Shown piece by piece: positions 9,601 to 18,147 of a DNA stretch of 64,000 nt (positions are counted from its first letter, which is position 1; the number at the start of each line of letters is the position of its first letter). The notes below the pieces were generated by a model. That model had not been told where the DNA came from. It saw nothing but the letters and a program-made list of their open reading frames with translations, and made no database searches. Both the position numbers and the translations under genes were made by a program. The DNA comes from an uncultured Mesonia sp. (GTDB taxonomy: Bacteria > Bacteroidota > Bacteroidia > Flavobacteriales > Flavobacteriaceae), in assembly GCA_947499595.1 (NCBI GenBank), contig CANMOY010000002.1, positions 186,001 to 250,000 of the forward strand, read 5' to 3'.

Positions 9601-12174
9601 TGGTTCAGGAGATTTTATTCCGATGAAGTGTGTATACGGGGCCAATTTTTTAGTTTTCACATCTATAGAAAAATCTCCACCACCCTCATAAACTTTGGTT
9701 AAAAAATTCGCCTCCAGCATTCCAGGCGCATTTTTATTTAAGTTAATTTGTTCTTTAAAATTAAGACGTCCATTATGGTCTATTTTATCTTTTATCCAAG
9801 GTTTAGTGATGCTTTCAAATTTTCGAACAGGATCCTGAAACGTATAGAATTTATAGTTAGGGAAAGGTATAGCCGCAGGACTAAGTTCTACTTCTATCTC
9901 TGCTTCTAAATTTTTGGCTACGGCACCGTGTAGCCATTTAGATTGCAATGAACCTATTAAGGGTTTATTGGTGTTTAAAATCTCAGCTTCAAAATCTAAG
10001 TTTATCTTTAATCGATTCGGCTTTACCGTAGCCACTTTTAAAGTTTTTGAAAAACTTGCACCACCTACTTTTATCTGAGCTTGCCAATTACCTGTTACAT
10101 CTTGTTCTTTGGTGGGTATAGGAAAATAATAAAAATTATTAATGGCTTGTGTGGGATGCGAAAACTCACTCTTATTTTCTTGCAAAACCAATTGGCCTCT
10201 TGCATCAAAAACCGATAATTGAACAGGATGTTTTTTAGGTAATGGATTTTCAATATCGTTTAAAACGAAGTTTAAATGTATAGTGTCTCCAGGGCGATGT
10301 ACGCCTCGCTCTGTATAGATGAAGCCTTTTAATCCGTCTTGAACTTCTTGACCACTTATATCAAATTTACTAAGAGAAAGTGCATTGCCACCGCTTAGCT
10401 TGGCGTAAGCATATTGTTTTCCTTTTTGTGCCACTACAAAAGCAGCTTGTTGTTTGGATTTAAGCTTAACTTGCCCGTTTTTATTGGTGTAGGCTTGGCT
10501 AAGTAATTGTTTTTGATAGTTGTATAAACTCACCTTGGTTTTACTTTCGGGTTGCGTATTAAGCAAATTATTTGCCGATATGTGGTATGTATTATCTGTA
10601 CCTTCTTTAACTATTAAACCCAAGTCTGAACCTAAAATATTAATTGTAGCAAAACGATCATCTTCATAATAAGAAAGGCTGCAAGGGTTATTTCTTTCTC
10701 TCCAGTTATAGGGTGTTTTTCGCCAATTGTAAAGTTCATTGTTCCAATATTGTTCTTCTCTGTAATTTTCTTCGGGATAACTAACTTCTGCTTGCAAGAT
10801 GGGCTGTTGGTTTTCTTGTTCACCACAATCATAATTGCTGTATTCTTGTCTAAAACTTATCTCTACGCTATAAAGTGCACCCGGATCTGATTTAAAAAAA
10901 TCAGATAAATTTAGCGCATGGGCTTTCCAGTTTTTTAAGGCAAATGCAGTCTTGTTTTCAAAAACTATAGTTTTTTGCGCTATTTTTCGCCCCACACGCT
11001 TTAAATTGTAGTTAGACCCTAGAGAAGCATCTTGTAAATGATCGAGGATGTTGTTTTTATAAATTTTGATTACCCGAACATCGACCGCGCGTAAATTTAC
11101 CGTTTCAAAATAAATAGGTGTTTTGGCTGAAGCGGGTAAAATGTTCCCTTTGGAAATTAGGCGTATAGCTGGTTTGAGCTCTTCAAACGAAATATTATTG
11201 GTATAGGTGTTTTTTAGTTTGAAACCGGCTGAATTTTTTATACCGGCAAACACTTCTAATAAAACCTCGCCAGCAGGTCGTATATTTGGATAGACGTACA
11301 AAACATTACCTTCTACTTCAAATTTTAGGTTATTGCTTTCTGCCAATTTTACCAATCCTTGAAAATTTTGGTTAGGATCAAGTTGGTCAGAAAAATTTAG
11401 ACTTAATGCAGCTTCGGCTCCAGAATGGGTTTGTATATCTACAATTTTAAAATTATCTTTTCCAGGAATTAAGTATTCATCTTTTCCGCTATAGTCTGCT
11501 TGTATCGGAGTACCATCATAAGTAATTTTTAGTTGAGAGTCTTCTATATATCGGGTGATATTATCAATTTTAAAACGGAAATACTGACTGCTTTCTAAAT
11601 TCTCTTCCCAAATTATGGGGAGCTCTTGATCTTTTTGTTTTACTTTGAGAATTTGCTTGACTTGGTCAAGCTGAGCAACATCAGCAGTTTCTATTTGACC
11701 CGTTAAATATTGCTGAGAGTCGTTATAAGATTGTAGGTTACCTAAGTTAAGTTTGTAATTCTGCTCCAGAGTTTTAAAACTAAAAGTATAGCTTTTAAGC
11801 TCATTCGAAATATCCTTATAAATAAGATCTAAGGGTATAGTTACAAAATAGGTAGTATTCGCTTTTAATTTTTCTTGAGGTTTAAAAATTAGTTTTTTTC
11901 CATTTTCAAGATATAGTTTTCCTTTTACGGCAGGAGAAATTTCTAGATATTTTTCTGCTACTTCTTGGTTAAGCTCAACTTCGGGCCAAGGCTTATTAAA
12001 GCTAATTAGAATGGGTTCGTTTATAGAGGTTTTTCCGTAAGTATGCGTACTGATGTAAGCCTTATAATTAAATAAGCTATCTACTTCCTGATCTTCTTTT
12101 TTGCTGTTACAGCTTACTAATATTAGGGTAAAAAAGAAAAAAAAATTAAAACCGAAGCGCTTACTAAATCTCAT
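6631..12174 (-). CDS. Alpha-2-macroglobulin family lipoprotein with intact thioester motif
   Basis: This 1847-residue periplasmic protease-trap protein resembles E. coli YfhM. The signal peptide ends in the lipobox LVSC with lipid-carrying Cys22. Long macroglobulin-like beta domains follow, then an MG7/bait/A2M region around GVHRPGDTIHLNF and VKPNRLKINLDFE. The thioester motif is GCLEQ with Cys1404, so the covalent trap chemistry should work. An alpha/alpha thioester-domain toroid (about 1370-1680) and a C-terminal receptor-like domain ending in KWVEVIR complete it. It is the first gene of a two-gene operon whose last 56 bp overlap pbpC. The size is typical of bacterial members carrying extra N-terminal domains. 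Confidence 0.93.
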   Translation of the reverse strand: MRFSKRFGFNFFFFFTLILVSCNSKKEDQEVDSLFNYKAYISTHTYGKTSINEPILISFNKPWPEVELNQEVAEKYLEISPAVKGKLYLENGKKLIFKPQEKLKANTTYFVTIPLDLIYKDISNELKSYTFSFKTLEQNYKLNLGNLQSYNDSQQYLTGQIETADVAQLDQVKQILKVKQKDQELPIIWEENLESSQYFRFKIDNITRYIEDSQLKITYDGTPIQADYSGKDEYLIPGKDNFKIVDIQTHSGAEAALSLNFSDQLDPNQNFQGLVKLAESNNLKFEVEGNVLYVYPNIRPAGEVLLEVFAGIKNSAGFKLKNTYTNNISFEELKPAIRLISKGNILPASAKTPIYFETVNLRAVDVRVIKIYKNNILDHLQDASLGSNYNLKRVGRKIAQKTIVFENKTAFALKNWKAHALNLSDFFKSDPGALYSVEISFRQEYSNYDCGEQENQQPILQAEVSYPEENYREEQYWNNELYNWRKTPYNWRERNNPCSLSYYEDDRFATINILGSDLGLIVKEGTDNTYHISANNLLNTQPESKTKVSLYNYQKQLLSQAYTNKNGQVKLKSKQQAAFVVAQKGKQYAYAKLSGGNALSLSKFDISGQEVQDGLKGFIYTERGVHRPGDTIHLNFVLNDIENPLPKKHPVQLSVFDARGQLVLQENKSEFSHPTQAINNFYYFPIPTKEQDVTGNWQAQIKVGGASFSKTLKVATVKPNRLKINLDFEAEILNTNKPLIGSLQSKWLHGAVAKNLEAEIEVELSPAAIPFPNYKFYTFQDPVRKFESITKPWIKDKIDHNGRLNFKEQINLNKNAPGMLEANFLTKVYEGGGDFSIDVKTKKLAPYTHFIGIKSPEPKAFGAHKTDAQIPFDIISLNAKGQVAPSRKLKVYVYKIEWRWWWSRGRSNLSRYENTQVHSPFLEKTITTDSAGKGSLFINVPENQAGRYLIRVVDSISGHATGVTSYFFKDYYSLGSNAAADAAKMLLLKSDQDSYEVGEKARISFPSSKVGRALVSLENGSRVLSQHWVTTKKGKTQLEVPITSAMAPNIYAHITLLQPHAQSKNDLPIRLYGVIPLKITDSKTQLNPVIEMPKELKPEQQYDIRISEKNKKEMTYTLAVIDEGLLDLTGFKTPNIHQAFYAREALGVKTYDVYDQVIGAYGGSVNNVYEIGGGELAAGAKNRKADRFKPVVSYLGPFKLKAGQKAKHRLYMPNYVGAVRVMVVAGNPKTEAYGKNEKSVRVAQPLMVLSSLPRKLSPGEEINLPVTVFAMENKIKQVEVSLKLDEALQAIGTTRKKVTFEKPGEQIVYFTFKSNSTSKPQAIKVFAQGHGEKAYSQTEIDIFNPNPVSYKSTSSTLQPKGELSLDYKSFGKSGSNSSQLVFSSLPTINLENRLDYLIDYPHGCLEQITSGAFPQLFLSDLVDLPAHRNGELKSNVQGVLNRLKDYQLSNGGFSYWPGQSEAHDWATTYVGHFMIEAKRQGYAIPVGLLDNWMNYQRREARRWQNRLTSYNTSLEQAYRLYALALSGNAELAAMNRLRESEEMSNTAIWRLAAAYAVLGKKSVAEDLLKPVQDNFTSKNQISSSFQSKFRDKAMALETLVLLEKTELQMEFAQSIAKDLSSDRWFSTQETAYALLSLAKMAATNATEPFSIVYEIQGESKEVSTNKTMVAVPLPEAKDRTKINITNRAKNLVFVNLNQQGILPIGEELEEKRNLQLNLQFLNTNDESIAVTKIKQGTSFKAKISIQNQGIDRVEHIALSQFLPSGWEIINTSFTNFGTDRSAANYRDIRDDRVYIYFDLKPGETQTFEIELNASYLGKYYLPGTQVSAMYDRNYFARNKGKWVEVIR

Positions 12175-12309
12175 AATAGAATAGGTTTATGTTTTAGCCA
12201 GATTTAAAAAATTGGCCCTTTTTAAAATTAAGAAAAGATGAATTAGGTTAAAGATAAACAAAGCTTAATTGAAAACAATTTAATTTTTTTAATTTTCGAA
12301 TATATCGGG

Positions 12310-12317
12310 CAAAAGTA
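12310..12317 (-). promoter_or_regulatory. Putative -7 element for the macroglobulin-pbpC operon
   Basis: The minus strand reads TACTTTTG, fitting TAnnTTTG, about 135 nt before the macroglobulin start codon in an AT-rich gap. No clear -33 TTG is present at the normal distance, so this rests on one element. Confidence 0.38.
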
Positions 12318-12382
12318 TTTAATTTCAAAACATAAAATGGTATGTTATTGAATGAAGTGTACTGTAATTAAAATGGGTTTAA

Positions 12383-12420
12383 AAATAAAAGCCTTTACAC
12401 GCAGGTAAAGGCTTTTATTT
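12383..12420. terminator. Bidirectional intrinsic terminator after accC
   Basis: A perfect 16-bp stem (arms at 12383-12398 and 12405-12420) encloses the loop ACGCAG. One flank is A-rich and the other T-rich, so it can act on either strand. It lies 20 nt past the accC stop and ends the fabH-accB-accC transcript. Confidence 0.85.
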
Positions 12421-12440
12421 CAAGTACTATTATAATTTAC

Positions 12441-13796
12441 TTATTGATCTTGGTATTTCTCATCCATTACAAAATCTTCCATAAATTTGGTGGTGTAATT
12501 TCCATCAAGGTAATCAGGATGATCCATTAATTGTCTATGAAAAGGAATCGTTGTTTTAACACCTTCAATAACAAATTCATCCAAAGCGCGTTTCATCTTA
12601 TGGATGGCTTCTTCTCTTGTTTGAGCCGTAGTAATTAACTTTGCGATCATGGAGTCATAGTTTGGAGGTATAGAATATCCACTATAAACATGTGTGTCTA
12701 TGCGCACACCGTGTCCTCCAGGAGCGTGTAAATTGGTTATTTTACCAGGTGAAGGTCTAAAGCCATTGTAAGGATCTTCGGCATTGATACGGCATTCTAT
12801 TGAATGTAGTTTAGGGAAATAATTTTTTCCTGATATTTCTACACCAGCGGCAACCAAAATTTGCTCTCGTATCAAGTCGTAATCAATAACTTGCTCTGTA
12901 ATTGGATGTTCTACTTGAATACGCGTATTCATTTCCATAAAGTAGAAATTTCTATGCTTATCAACTAAAAATTCTACTGTTCCAGCCCCTTCATATTTAA
13001 TATATTCGGCGGCTTTAACTGCTGCTTCTCCCATTTTTTCGCGCAATTCATCGGTCATAAAAGGAGAAGGAGTTTCTTCGGTAAGTTTTTGATGTCTTCT
13101 TTGCACAGAACAATCTCTTTCAGAGAGATGGCAAGCTTTACCTTTGCTATCACCAACTACTTGTATTTCGATATGTCTAGGCTCTTCGATAAGCTTTTCC
13201 ATATACATGCCGTTGTTACCAAAAGCGGCACCAGCTTCTTGTCTGGCCGAATCCCAGGCGGCTTCAAGGTCCTCTTCTTTCCATACGGCGCGCATTCCTT
13301 TTCCGCCACCTCCAGCAGTTGCCTTAAGCATAACAGGGAATCCCATTTTTTTTGCTGTTTTGAGGCAATCTTTATAATCTTTTAATAAACCATCAGAACC
13401 TGGGATACAAGGCACTCCTGCGGCCATCATAGTAGCTCTAGCCGAAGCCTTATCGCCCATTCGCTCAATCATTTCTGGCGATGCACCAATAAATTTAATA
13501 CCGTGCTCATCACAGATTTTGGAAAATTTTGCATTTTCTGCTAAAAAACCATATCCTGGATGAATGGCATCTGCATTGGTAATCTCTGCCGCCGAAATAA
13601 TATTGGGTATTTTTAAATAAGACTCGTTGCTTGGAGCTGGACCAATACATACGGCTTCGTCTGCAAATCGCACATGAAGGCTTTCTGCGTCAGCTTTTGA
13701 ATATACCGCAACAGTTTTGATTCCCATTTCACGGCAGGTTCTAATTACACGTAGTGCAATTTCACCTCTATTGGCAATTAATATTTTTTTAAACAT
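12441..13796 (-). CDS. accC: Biotin carboxylase subunit of acetyl-CoA carboxylase
   Basis: It carboxylates the biotin carried by BCCP using ATP and bicarbonate, the first half-reaction of malonyl-CoA synthesis in the cytoplasm. The 451-residue protein starts [20 protein letters not shown]. It has the ATP-grasp glycine loop [14 protein letters not shown], the [10 protein letters not shown] segment and the active-site stretch [13 protein letters not shown] in the variant [13 protein letters not shown]. The length is normal. The gene follows accB by 47 nt and is last in the fabH-accB-accC operon, directly before the strong terminator. Confidence 0.97.
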   Translation of the reverse strand: MFKKILIANRGEIALRVIRTCREMGIKTVAVYSKADAESLHVRFADEAVCIGPAPSNESYLKIPNIISAAEITNADAIHPGYGFLAENAKFSKICDEHGIKFIGASPEMIERMGDKASARATMMAAGVPCIPGSDGLLKDYKDCLKTAKKMGFPVMLKATAGGGGKGMRAVWKEEDLEAAWDSARQEAGAAFGNNGMYMEKLIEEPRHIEIQVVGDSKGKACHLSERDCSVQRRHQKLTEETPSPFMTDELREKMGEAAVKAAEYIKYEGAGTVEFLVDKHRNFYFMEMNTRIQVEHPITEQVIDYDLIREQILVAAGVEISGKNYFPKLHSIECRINAEDPYNGFRPSPGKITNLHAPGGHGVRIDTHVYSGYSIPPNYDSMIAKLITTAQTREEAIHKMKRALDEFVIEGVKTTIPFHRQLMDHPDYLDGNYTTKFMEDFVMDEKYQDQ

Positions 13797-13843
13797 ACTG
13801 TTTATATTTTTTTGGACACGAAAGACTTTTTATTCTAAATAGA

Positions 13844-14350
13844 TTAAGATGGGTCTACTAAGAATAATGGCTGGTCAAATTCTACTGGAGACGAATCGTC
13901 TACCAATACTTTTACAATTTTACCAGATACTTCGCTTTCAATCTCATTAAATAGCTTCATTGCTTCAATAATACAAAGTACATCTCCTTCTTTTATACTA
14001 TCTCCTACTTCTACAAAAGTAGGTTTGTCTGGTGAAGGCTTGCGGTAGAAAGTTCCTATAATAGGAGATTTTACCGTAATGTATTTTGAGTCATCTTCAT
14101 TTGAAGCAGTTTCTTGTTTTGCCGGTGTAGCTGTAGTTTCGGCTGGTGTGGCAGGTGCTTGAGCGTGCATTTGCGGCATTTGCATCTGTGGCATTCCTTG
14201 CATAGGTACTTGCTGAACGATGGTAGTCTCTTTATCATCTCCAGATGATGTTTTAATGGTAATTTTCACATCATCAGTTTCTAATTTTACCTCGCTAGCA
14301 CCAGATTTGGCTACAAATTTTATTAGGTTTTGAATTTCTTTTAATTCCAT
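13844..14350 (-). CDS. accB: Biotin carboxyl carrier protein of acetyl-CoA carboxylase
   Basis: This 168-residue carrier has a helical N-terminal segment, a flexible Gln/Met/Pro/Ala-rich linker (about residues 46-80) and a C-terminal biotinyl domain. The biotinylation motif EAMKL puts the modified lysine at residue 132. The entry VKSPIIGTFYRKPSPD is typical of bacterial BCCP. The linker contains an MPQMQMPQM mini-repeat, common in flavobacterial copies. It lies 27 nt after fabH and 47 nt before accC, so the three make one initiation unit for fatty-acid synthesis. Confidence 0.97.
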   Translation of the reverse strand: MELKEIQNLIKFVAKSGASEVKLETDDVKITIKTSSGDDKETTIVQQVPMQGMPQMQMPQMHAQAPATPAETTATPAKQETASNEDDSKYITVKSPIIGTFYRKPSPDKPTFVEVGDSIKEGDVLCIIEAMKLFNEIESEVSGKIVKVLVDDSSPVEFDQPLFLVDPS

Positions 14351-14377
14351 AATATTGTGGTATTAATCGTTATGATT

Positions 14378-15373
14378 TTAAGAATTATAGGCCCATTTTA
14401 AATAAATGGAACCCCAGGTAAAGCCCCCGCCAAAAGAGGCGAAAACTAGGTTATCTCCTTTTTTAAGTTGTTTTTCGTAATCACTTAGCAACAACGGTAG
14501 GGTAGCCGAAGTGGTATTACCGTAGCGCTGTATATTCATAAGTACTTTATCTTCACTTAGCCCCATGCGTTTTGCAGTGGCATCGATAATTCGCTTATTG
14601 GCTTGATGCGCTACTAACCAGTCAACATCTTTCTCTTCAAGGTGATTGCGTTTCATTATTTTCTCGCTAACATCAGCCATATTGGAAACCGCAAACTTAA
14701 ATACGGTTTTACCGTCTTGATGAACGTAATGTAATTTATTTTTTACCGTTTCTTCAGAGGCAGGTAATATAGATCCTCCTGCTTCAATCTTTAGAAAATT
14801 TCTTCCTATGCCGTCACTACGTAAATATTCATCTTGCAGTCCTAAGCCTTCTTCATTGGGCTCAAAGAGAACAGCGCCTCCACCGTCACCAAAAATAATA
14901 CAAGTCGCTCGATCTTCATAGTTGATGATAGAAGACATTTTGTCTGCACCAATAAGCAATACTTTTTTGTATCTGCCAGACTCTATATAACTTGCAGCGG
15001 TAGACATACCGTAGAGAAAGCTAGAACAGGCCGCCTGTAAATCAAAAGAAAATGCGTTTGTGGCGCCAATTTCACTCGCGGTAAAAGCCGCTGTTGAAGC
15101 CACAGGCATATCGGGTGTAGCCGTTGCAAAGAGAACCAAATCAATTTCTTTTGGGTCAAGATTGGCTTTTTTTAATAAATTTTGGGCTGCTTTTATACCT
15201 AAATAAGAGGTGCCTTTGTGGGCATCTTTTAATATTCTGCGCTCCTTTATTCCTGTTCTTGTGGTAATCCATTCATCATTGGTATCTACCATTTCTTCTA
15301 ACATTTTGTTAGACAACACATGCTCAGGAACAAAAGATCCTACAGCGGTTATAGCTGCTTTGATTGTATTCAT
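14378..15373 (-). CDS. fabH: 3-oxoacyl-[acyl-carrier-protein] synthase III
   Basis: This ketosynthase condenses an acyl-CoA primer with malonyl-ACP to begin fatty-acid chains; in Bacteroidota the primers are often branched. The 331 residues carry the catalytic triad: Cys116 in LQAACSSFLYG, His in VAHQANKRI and Asn in RYGNTTSA. The glycine-rich C-terminus SFGGGFTWGS is standard. It is the first gene of the unit with accB and accC. A strong terminator separates it from rpmF upstream, so it needs its own promoter; a TAATTTTG box lies just before it. Confidence 0.97.
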   Translation of the reverse strand: MNTIKAAITAVGSFVPEHVLSNKMLEEMVDTNDEWITTRTGIKERRILKDAHKGTSYLGIKAAQNLLKKANLDPKEIDLVLFATATPDMPVASTAAFTASEIGATNAFSFDLQAACSSFLYGMSTAASYIESGRYKKVLLIGADKMSSIINYEDRATCIIFGDGGGAVLFEPNEEGLGLQDEYLRSDGIGRNFLKIEAGGSILPASEETVKNKLHYVHQDGKTVFKFAVSNMADVSEKIMKRNHLEEKDVDWLVAHQANKRIIDATAKRMGLSEDKVLMNIQRYGNTTSATLPLLLSDYEKQLKKGDNLVFASFGGGFTWGSIYLKWAYNS

Positions 15374-15392
15374 ACAATTGAAATTATTTCAG

Positions 15393-15400
15393 CAAAATTA
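15393..15400 (-). promoter_or_regulatory. Putative -7 element of the fabH-accB-accC operon
   Basis: The minus strand reads TAATTTTG, 19 nt before the fabH start codon. It lies between that start and the rpmF terminator, where a promoter is required. The -33 element is unclear. Confidence 0.45.
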
Positions 15401-15538
15401 CCGCTAAATTATATTAAAACTTGATATTGAGTAAATTAATAAAATTTAGCAGATGCAAATTAAGGTGTTTTTGTCAATTTATCAACTTATATAGAAAAAC
15501 TATTATGCGCTCATAGCATTCTAGAAATAAGATAAAAC

Positions 15539-15572
15539 AAAAAAACTCTCGCACAGCTTCACTGCGGAGAGT
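15539..15572 (-). terminator. Intrinsic terminator after rpmF
   Basis: On the minus strand ACTCTCCGCA pairs with TGCGAGAGT (one bulged base) around a 9-nt loop and is followed by seven T. It starts 25 nt beyond the rpmF stop and closes the pdxA-DUF177-rpmF transcript. Confidence 0.8.
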
Positions 15573-15597
15573 CTTATAAAAAAAATTTTAGTGCTTA

Positions 15598-15795
15598 TTA
15601 AGCTTCAACTTCTTCTGTATTGTCAATAAGTACTTGCCCTCTGTAATAGAGTTTTCCTTCGTGCCAATGTGCTCTGTGATAAAGATGAGCTTCTCCCGTA
15701 GTAGGGTCTGTAGCAATTTGTGGAGCTTTTGCTTTATAATGCGTTCTCCTTTTATCTCTTCTGGTCTTAGATATTTTTCTCTTAGGATGTGCCAT
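15598..15795 (-). CDS. rpmF: 50S ribosomal protein L32, cysteine-free form
   Basis: This 65-residue large-subunit ribosomal protein starts with the diagnostic [19 protein letters not shown]. It has no cysteine at all, so it is the zinc-independent form and lacks the four-cysteine ribbon of zinc-binding L32 proteins. The gene follows the DUF177 gene by 7 nt, the near-universal YceD-RpmF pairing, and is followed by a terminator. Confidence 0.98.
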   Translation of the reverse strand: MAHPKRKISKTRRDKRRTHYKAKAPQIATDPTTGEAHLYHRAHWHEGKLYYRGQVLIDNTEEVEA

Positions 15796-15802
15796 AACTA
15801 AG

Positions 15803-16342
15803 TTATTTATTGTCGTTTAACAGGTTTTTTAATTTATTCCAGCGAGGGTCTACCTCATTATTTTCATTTACTTCCTTTTGTACAGGTTGCAATTCTTCTA
15901 ACTTATCTAATATTTCTGAATTTAATGTACCGTCTTCAATGCCCGGGTGCAATCTTTTGTAGGGTAAAGCCAAAACTATAGCTTCATAGATGTATTGGTG
16001 CACCTCAATTTCATAGGCACCATGCGGAAGAATTAATAATTCTTCGTTTTCATCATTGTACTCTTCACCAAATTTTACCACCAAATGCAATTGATGTTCA
16101 ACAGGTTGATCGTAGGCTTCATTGCTAACATCGCAATTAAGATTTACAGTACCTTCAATACTAAAGTGTAGCTCTAGCATATTGGATTTTTTTTCTAAAA
16201 GTAAATCTACCGAAACCTTTACGGAATTAAAATCATCATATTCAAAGAACTCAAAGAATTGATTATCTATTTGATAATCAAAATGATGTTTGCCAACCTT
16301 CAATCCTACAAAAGGAATGATATATTCTTTTAGCTTTTTCAT
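15803..16342 (-). CDS. DUF177 (YceD-like) protein
   Basis: This 179-residue acidic cytoplasmic protein belongs to DUF177/YceD, which is almost always encoded directly before rpmF and has been linked to large-ribosomal-subunit (23S rRNA) metabolism. The N-terminal half has the family's beta-rich pattern ([16 protein letters not shown] and [15 protein letters not shown]). The end, [13 protein letters not shown], is the conserved DPRWxxL motif. There is no signal peptide or membrane helix. It sits 71 nt after pdxA and 7 nt before rpmF. Confidence 0.92.
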   Translation of the reverse strand: MKKLKEYIIPFVGLKVGKHHFDYQIDNQFFEFFEYDDFNSVKVSVDLLLEKKSNMLELHFSIEGTVNLNCDVSNEAYDQPVEHQLHLVVKFGEEYNDENEELLILPHGAYEIEVHQYIYEAIVLALPYKRLHPGIEDGTLNSEILDKLEELQPVQKEVNENNEVDPRWNKLKNLLNDNK

Positions 16343-16413
16343 TACATCATTGATTTCAAGCGTGCAAATATAAAAAAATAAATTCGATACAAGTATTTAT
16401 TAACAAGAAATGT

Positions 16414-17457
16414 TTATAATTTTTTACCTTGCTTTTTTAGCGGATTTTTGGTGAGCTTTTGATATTCTTTTCGGTTTTTAAAAATAGTGATTGCAGCGTG
16501 CACCGCTTCTTGAAAAGATTGGTGGTTAGCTTCATTTTTACCCGCAATTTCAAAAGCAGTGCCGTGATCTGGCGAAGTTCTTACACGCGATAAGCCCGCG
16601 GTATAGTTTACGCCTGAACCAAAAGACAATGTTTTAAACGGGATTAAACCTTGGTCGTGATAAGCCGCAATAACGGCGTCGAAATTTTCATAATTTTTGG
16701 TACCAAAAAAGCTGTCGGCAGCGTAGGGACCAAAGACCAAATGTCCTTGCTCACGTAATTTTTCTAAGGTTGGCTTGAGTATTTTATCATCTTCATCTCC
16801 AATTACTCCATTGTCTCCGCTGTGAGGATTGATACCTAGAAAGGCAATTTTTGGTCGCTGTACTTTAAAATCCGCTTTAAGCGAATGGGTAATGAGTTGA
16901 AGTTTTTTAGTGATGAGCTTTTCGGTTATAACTTGTGGTACGTTTTTTACAGGAACATGATCGGTTAAAAGGCCTACTTTTAAATTTTCTGAAATCATAA
17001 ACATAAGACTTTCACCTTCTAAAGCTTGAGCTAAATAGTCGGTATGGCCAGGAAATTTAAACTTTTCAGATTGAATCACTTTTTTATGAATTGGTGCAGT
17101 AACCAAAGCATCTATTGTATTTGCTTTTAAAGCTGCTGTAGCGGCTTCAAGCGATTGGAAAGCAAAATCACCTAAGAAGATATCTTCTTTACCAAAATTT
17201 ATTTTTAAGTGATTTTTCCAGACATTTACCACATTAAATTTTCCTTCAATAGCTTCACTGGCGTCATTAATGCCTTGAATATTTGTGTTTACATCAAAAT
17301 GCTTTTTGTAAAAAGACATCAGCTTGGTGTTGGCAAATACAATTGGGGTGCAAAACTCAAGCATTCGATTGTCGGCAAATGTTTTTAGGATAATTTCGCT
17401 TCCAATTCCGTTTAAATCGCCAATGCTTATGCCTATTTTTATATTCTGTTTTTTCAC
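16414..17457 (-). CDS. pdxA: 4-hydroxythreonine-4-phosphate dehydrogenase
   Basis: This NAD-dependent, metal-requiring enzyme of the DXP-dependent pyridoxal-5-phosphate pathway oxidises 4-phosphohydroxy-L-threonine. The 347-residue protein starts KIGISIGDLNGIGSEIILKT. It contains the metal/substrate motifs FPGHTDYLAQ, LGINPHSGDNG and AAYHDQGLIPFK, which supply the three metal-binding histidines. The C-terminal tail KNPLKKQGKKL is lysine-rich. It leads the pdxA-DUF177-rpmF operon and is divergent from ribE, with the two putative -7 elements only 5 nt apart. Confidence 0.97.
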   Translation of the reverse strand: MKKQNIKIGISIGDLNGIGSEIILKTFADNRMLEFCTPIVFANTKLMSFYKKHFDVNTNIQGINDASEAIEGKFNVVNVWKNHLKINFGKEDIFLGDFAFQSLEAATAALKANTIDALVTAPIHKKVIQSEKFKFPGHTDYLAQALEGESLMFMISENLKVGLLTDHVPVKNVPQVITEKLITKKLQLITHSLKADFKVQRPKIAFLGINPHSGDNGVIGDEDDKILKPTLEKLREQGHLVFGPYAADSFFGTKNYENFDAVIAAYHDQGLIPFKTLSFGSGVNYTAGLSRVRTSPDHGTAFEIAGKNEANHQSFQEAVHAAITIFKNRKEYQKLTKNPLKKQGKKL

Positions 17458-17522
17458 TTGTGTCGCAGGTTTAATTCATAAAGAAAGACAGGTTAATTTT
17501 AGTGACTACTTAAAATTATACC

Positions 17523-17530
17523 TATTTTTG
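17523..17530 (+). promoter_or_regulatory. Putative -7 element of ribE
   Basis: TATTTTTG fits TAnnTTTG and lies 26 nt before the ribE start codon. A weak TTTAG occurs about 20 nt upstream as a possible -33. It is back to back with the pdxA element on the other strand. Confidence 0.45.
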
Positions 17531-17535
17531 CACTA

Positions 17536-17543
17536 CAAAGGTA
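17536..17543 (-). promoter_or_regulatory. Putative -7 element of the pdxA operon
   Basis: The minus strand reads TACCTTTG, about 78 nt before the pdxA start. Any -33 element for it would lie inside the start of ribE, so the two divergent promoters would overlap. Confidence 0.4.
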
Positions 17544-17556
17544 AGTATTTATAACT

Positions 17557-18147
17557 ATGTTTACAGGAATCATCGAAGAAATAGGCGTTGTAAAACGAAT
17601 TGAAAAGGAAGAAGGTAATTTGCATTTCTTTATTGAGGCAGCGATGACCCCCGAGCTAAAAATAGATCAGAGTGTTGCGCACAATGGTGTTTGTCTTACG
17701 GTAGTGGGGATATTTGATGATAACTATCAAGTTACTGCCATTCAAGAAACCATAGCCAAAACTAGTTTAGGTTCTTGGGCAGTAGGAGACGCTGTTAATT
17801 TAGAGCGTGGCATGTTGATGTCTCAACGCTTAGATGGTCATATTGTGCAGGGCCACGTTGACCAAACAGCAGTGTGTACGCATATTGAGCCGCAGGAGGG
17901 GAGTACATTGTTTACATTTGCCTATGACTCTAAACTGAATAATGTGACTATAGAAAAAGGCTCTATTACTGTTAATGGAATTAGCCTAACGGTTGTAAAC
18001 AGTCAGTATAACAGTTTTAGCGTGGCTATAATACCTTATACACTAGCGCATACCAATTTAAATCAACTTAAGGTTAACGATACCGTTAATTTGGAGTTTG
18101 ACGTGATAGGAAAATACGTCAAACGTCTATTAGATTTAAAAAATTAA
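17557..18147 (+). CDS. ribE: Riboflavin synthase alpha subunit
   Basis: It dismutates two 6,7-dimethyl-8-ribityllumazine molecules into riboflavin, the last step of vitamin B2 synthesis. The 196-residue protein starts with the signature MFTGIIEEIG and has two tandem lumazine-binding barrels. Barrel one contains the active-site stretch NGVCLTV and SLGSW; barrel two contains GHVDQTA and NGISLTVV. Length is normal. It is monocistronic and divergent from pdxA; its stop overlaps by 4 bp the stop of the convergent small gene. Confidence 0.97.
   Translation: MFTGIIEEIGVVKRIEKEEGNLHFFIEAAMTPELKIDQSVAHNGVCLTVVGIFDDNYQVTAIQETIAKTSLGSWAVGDAVNLERGMLMSQRLDGHIVQGHVDQTAVCTHIEPQEGSTLFTFAYDSKLNNVTIEKGSITVNGISLTVVNSQYNSFSVAIIPYTLAHTNLNQLKVNDTVNLEFDVIGKYVKRLLDLKN

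Noticed and set aside
13089-13385. Frames antisense to accC
   Set aside because: They are shadows of a highly conserved gene; no independent coding signal.
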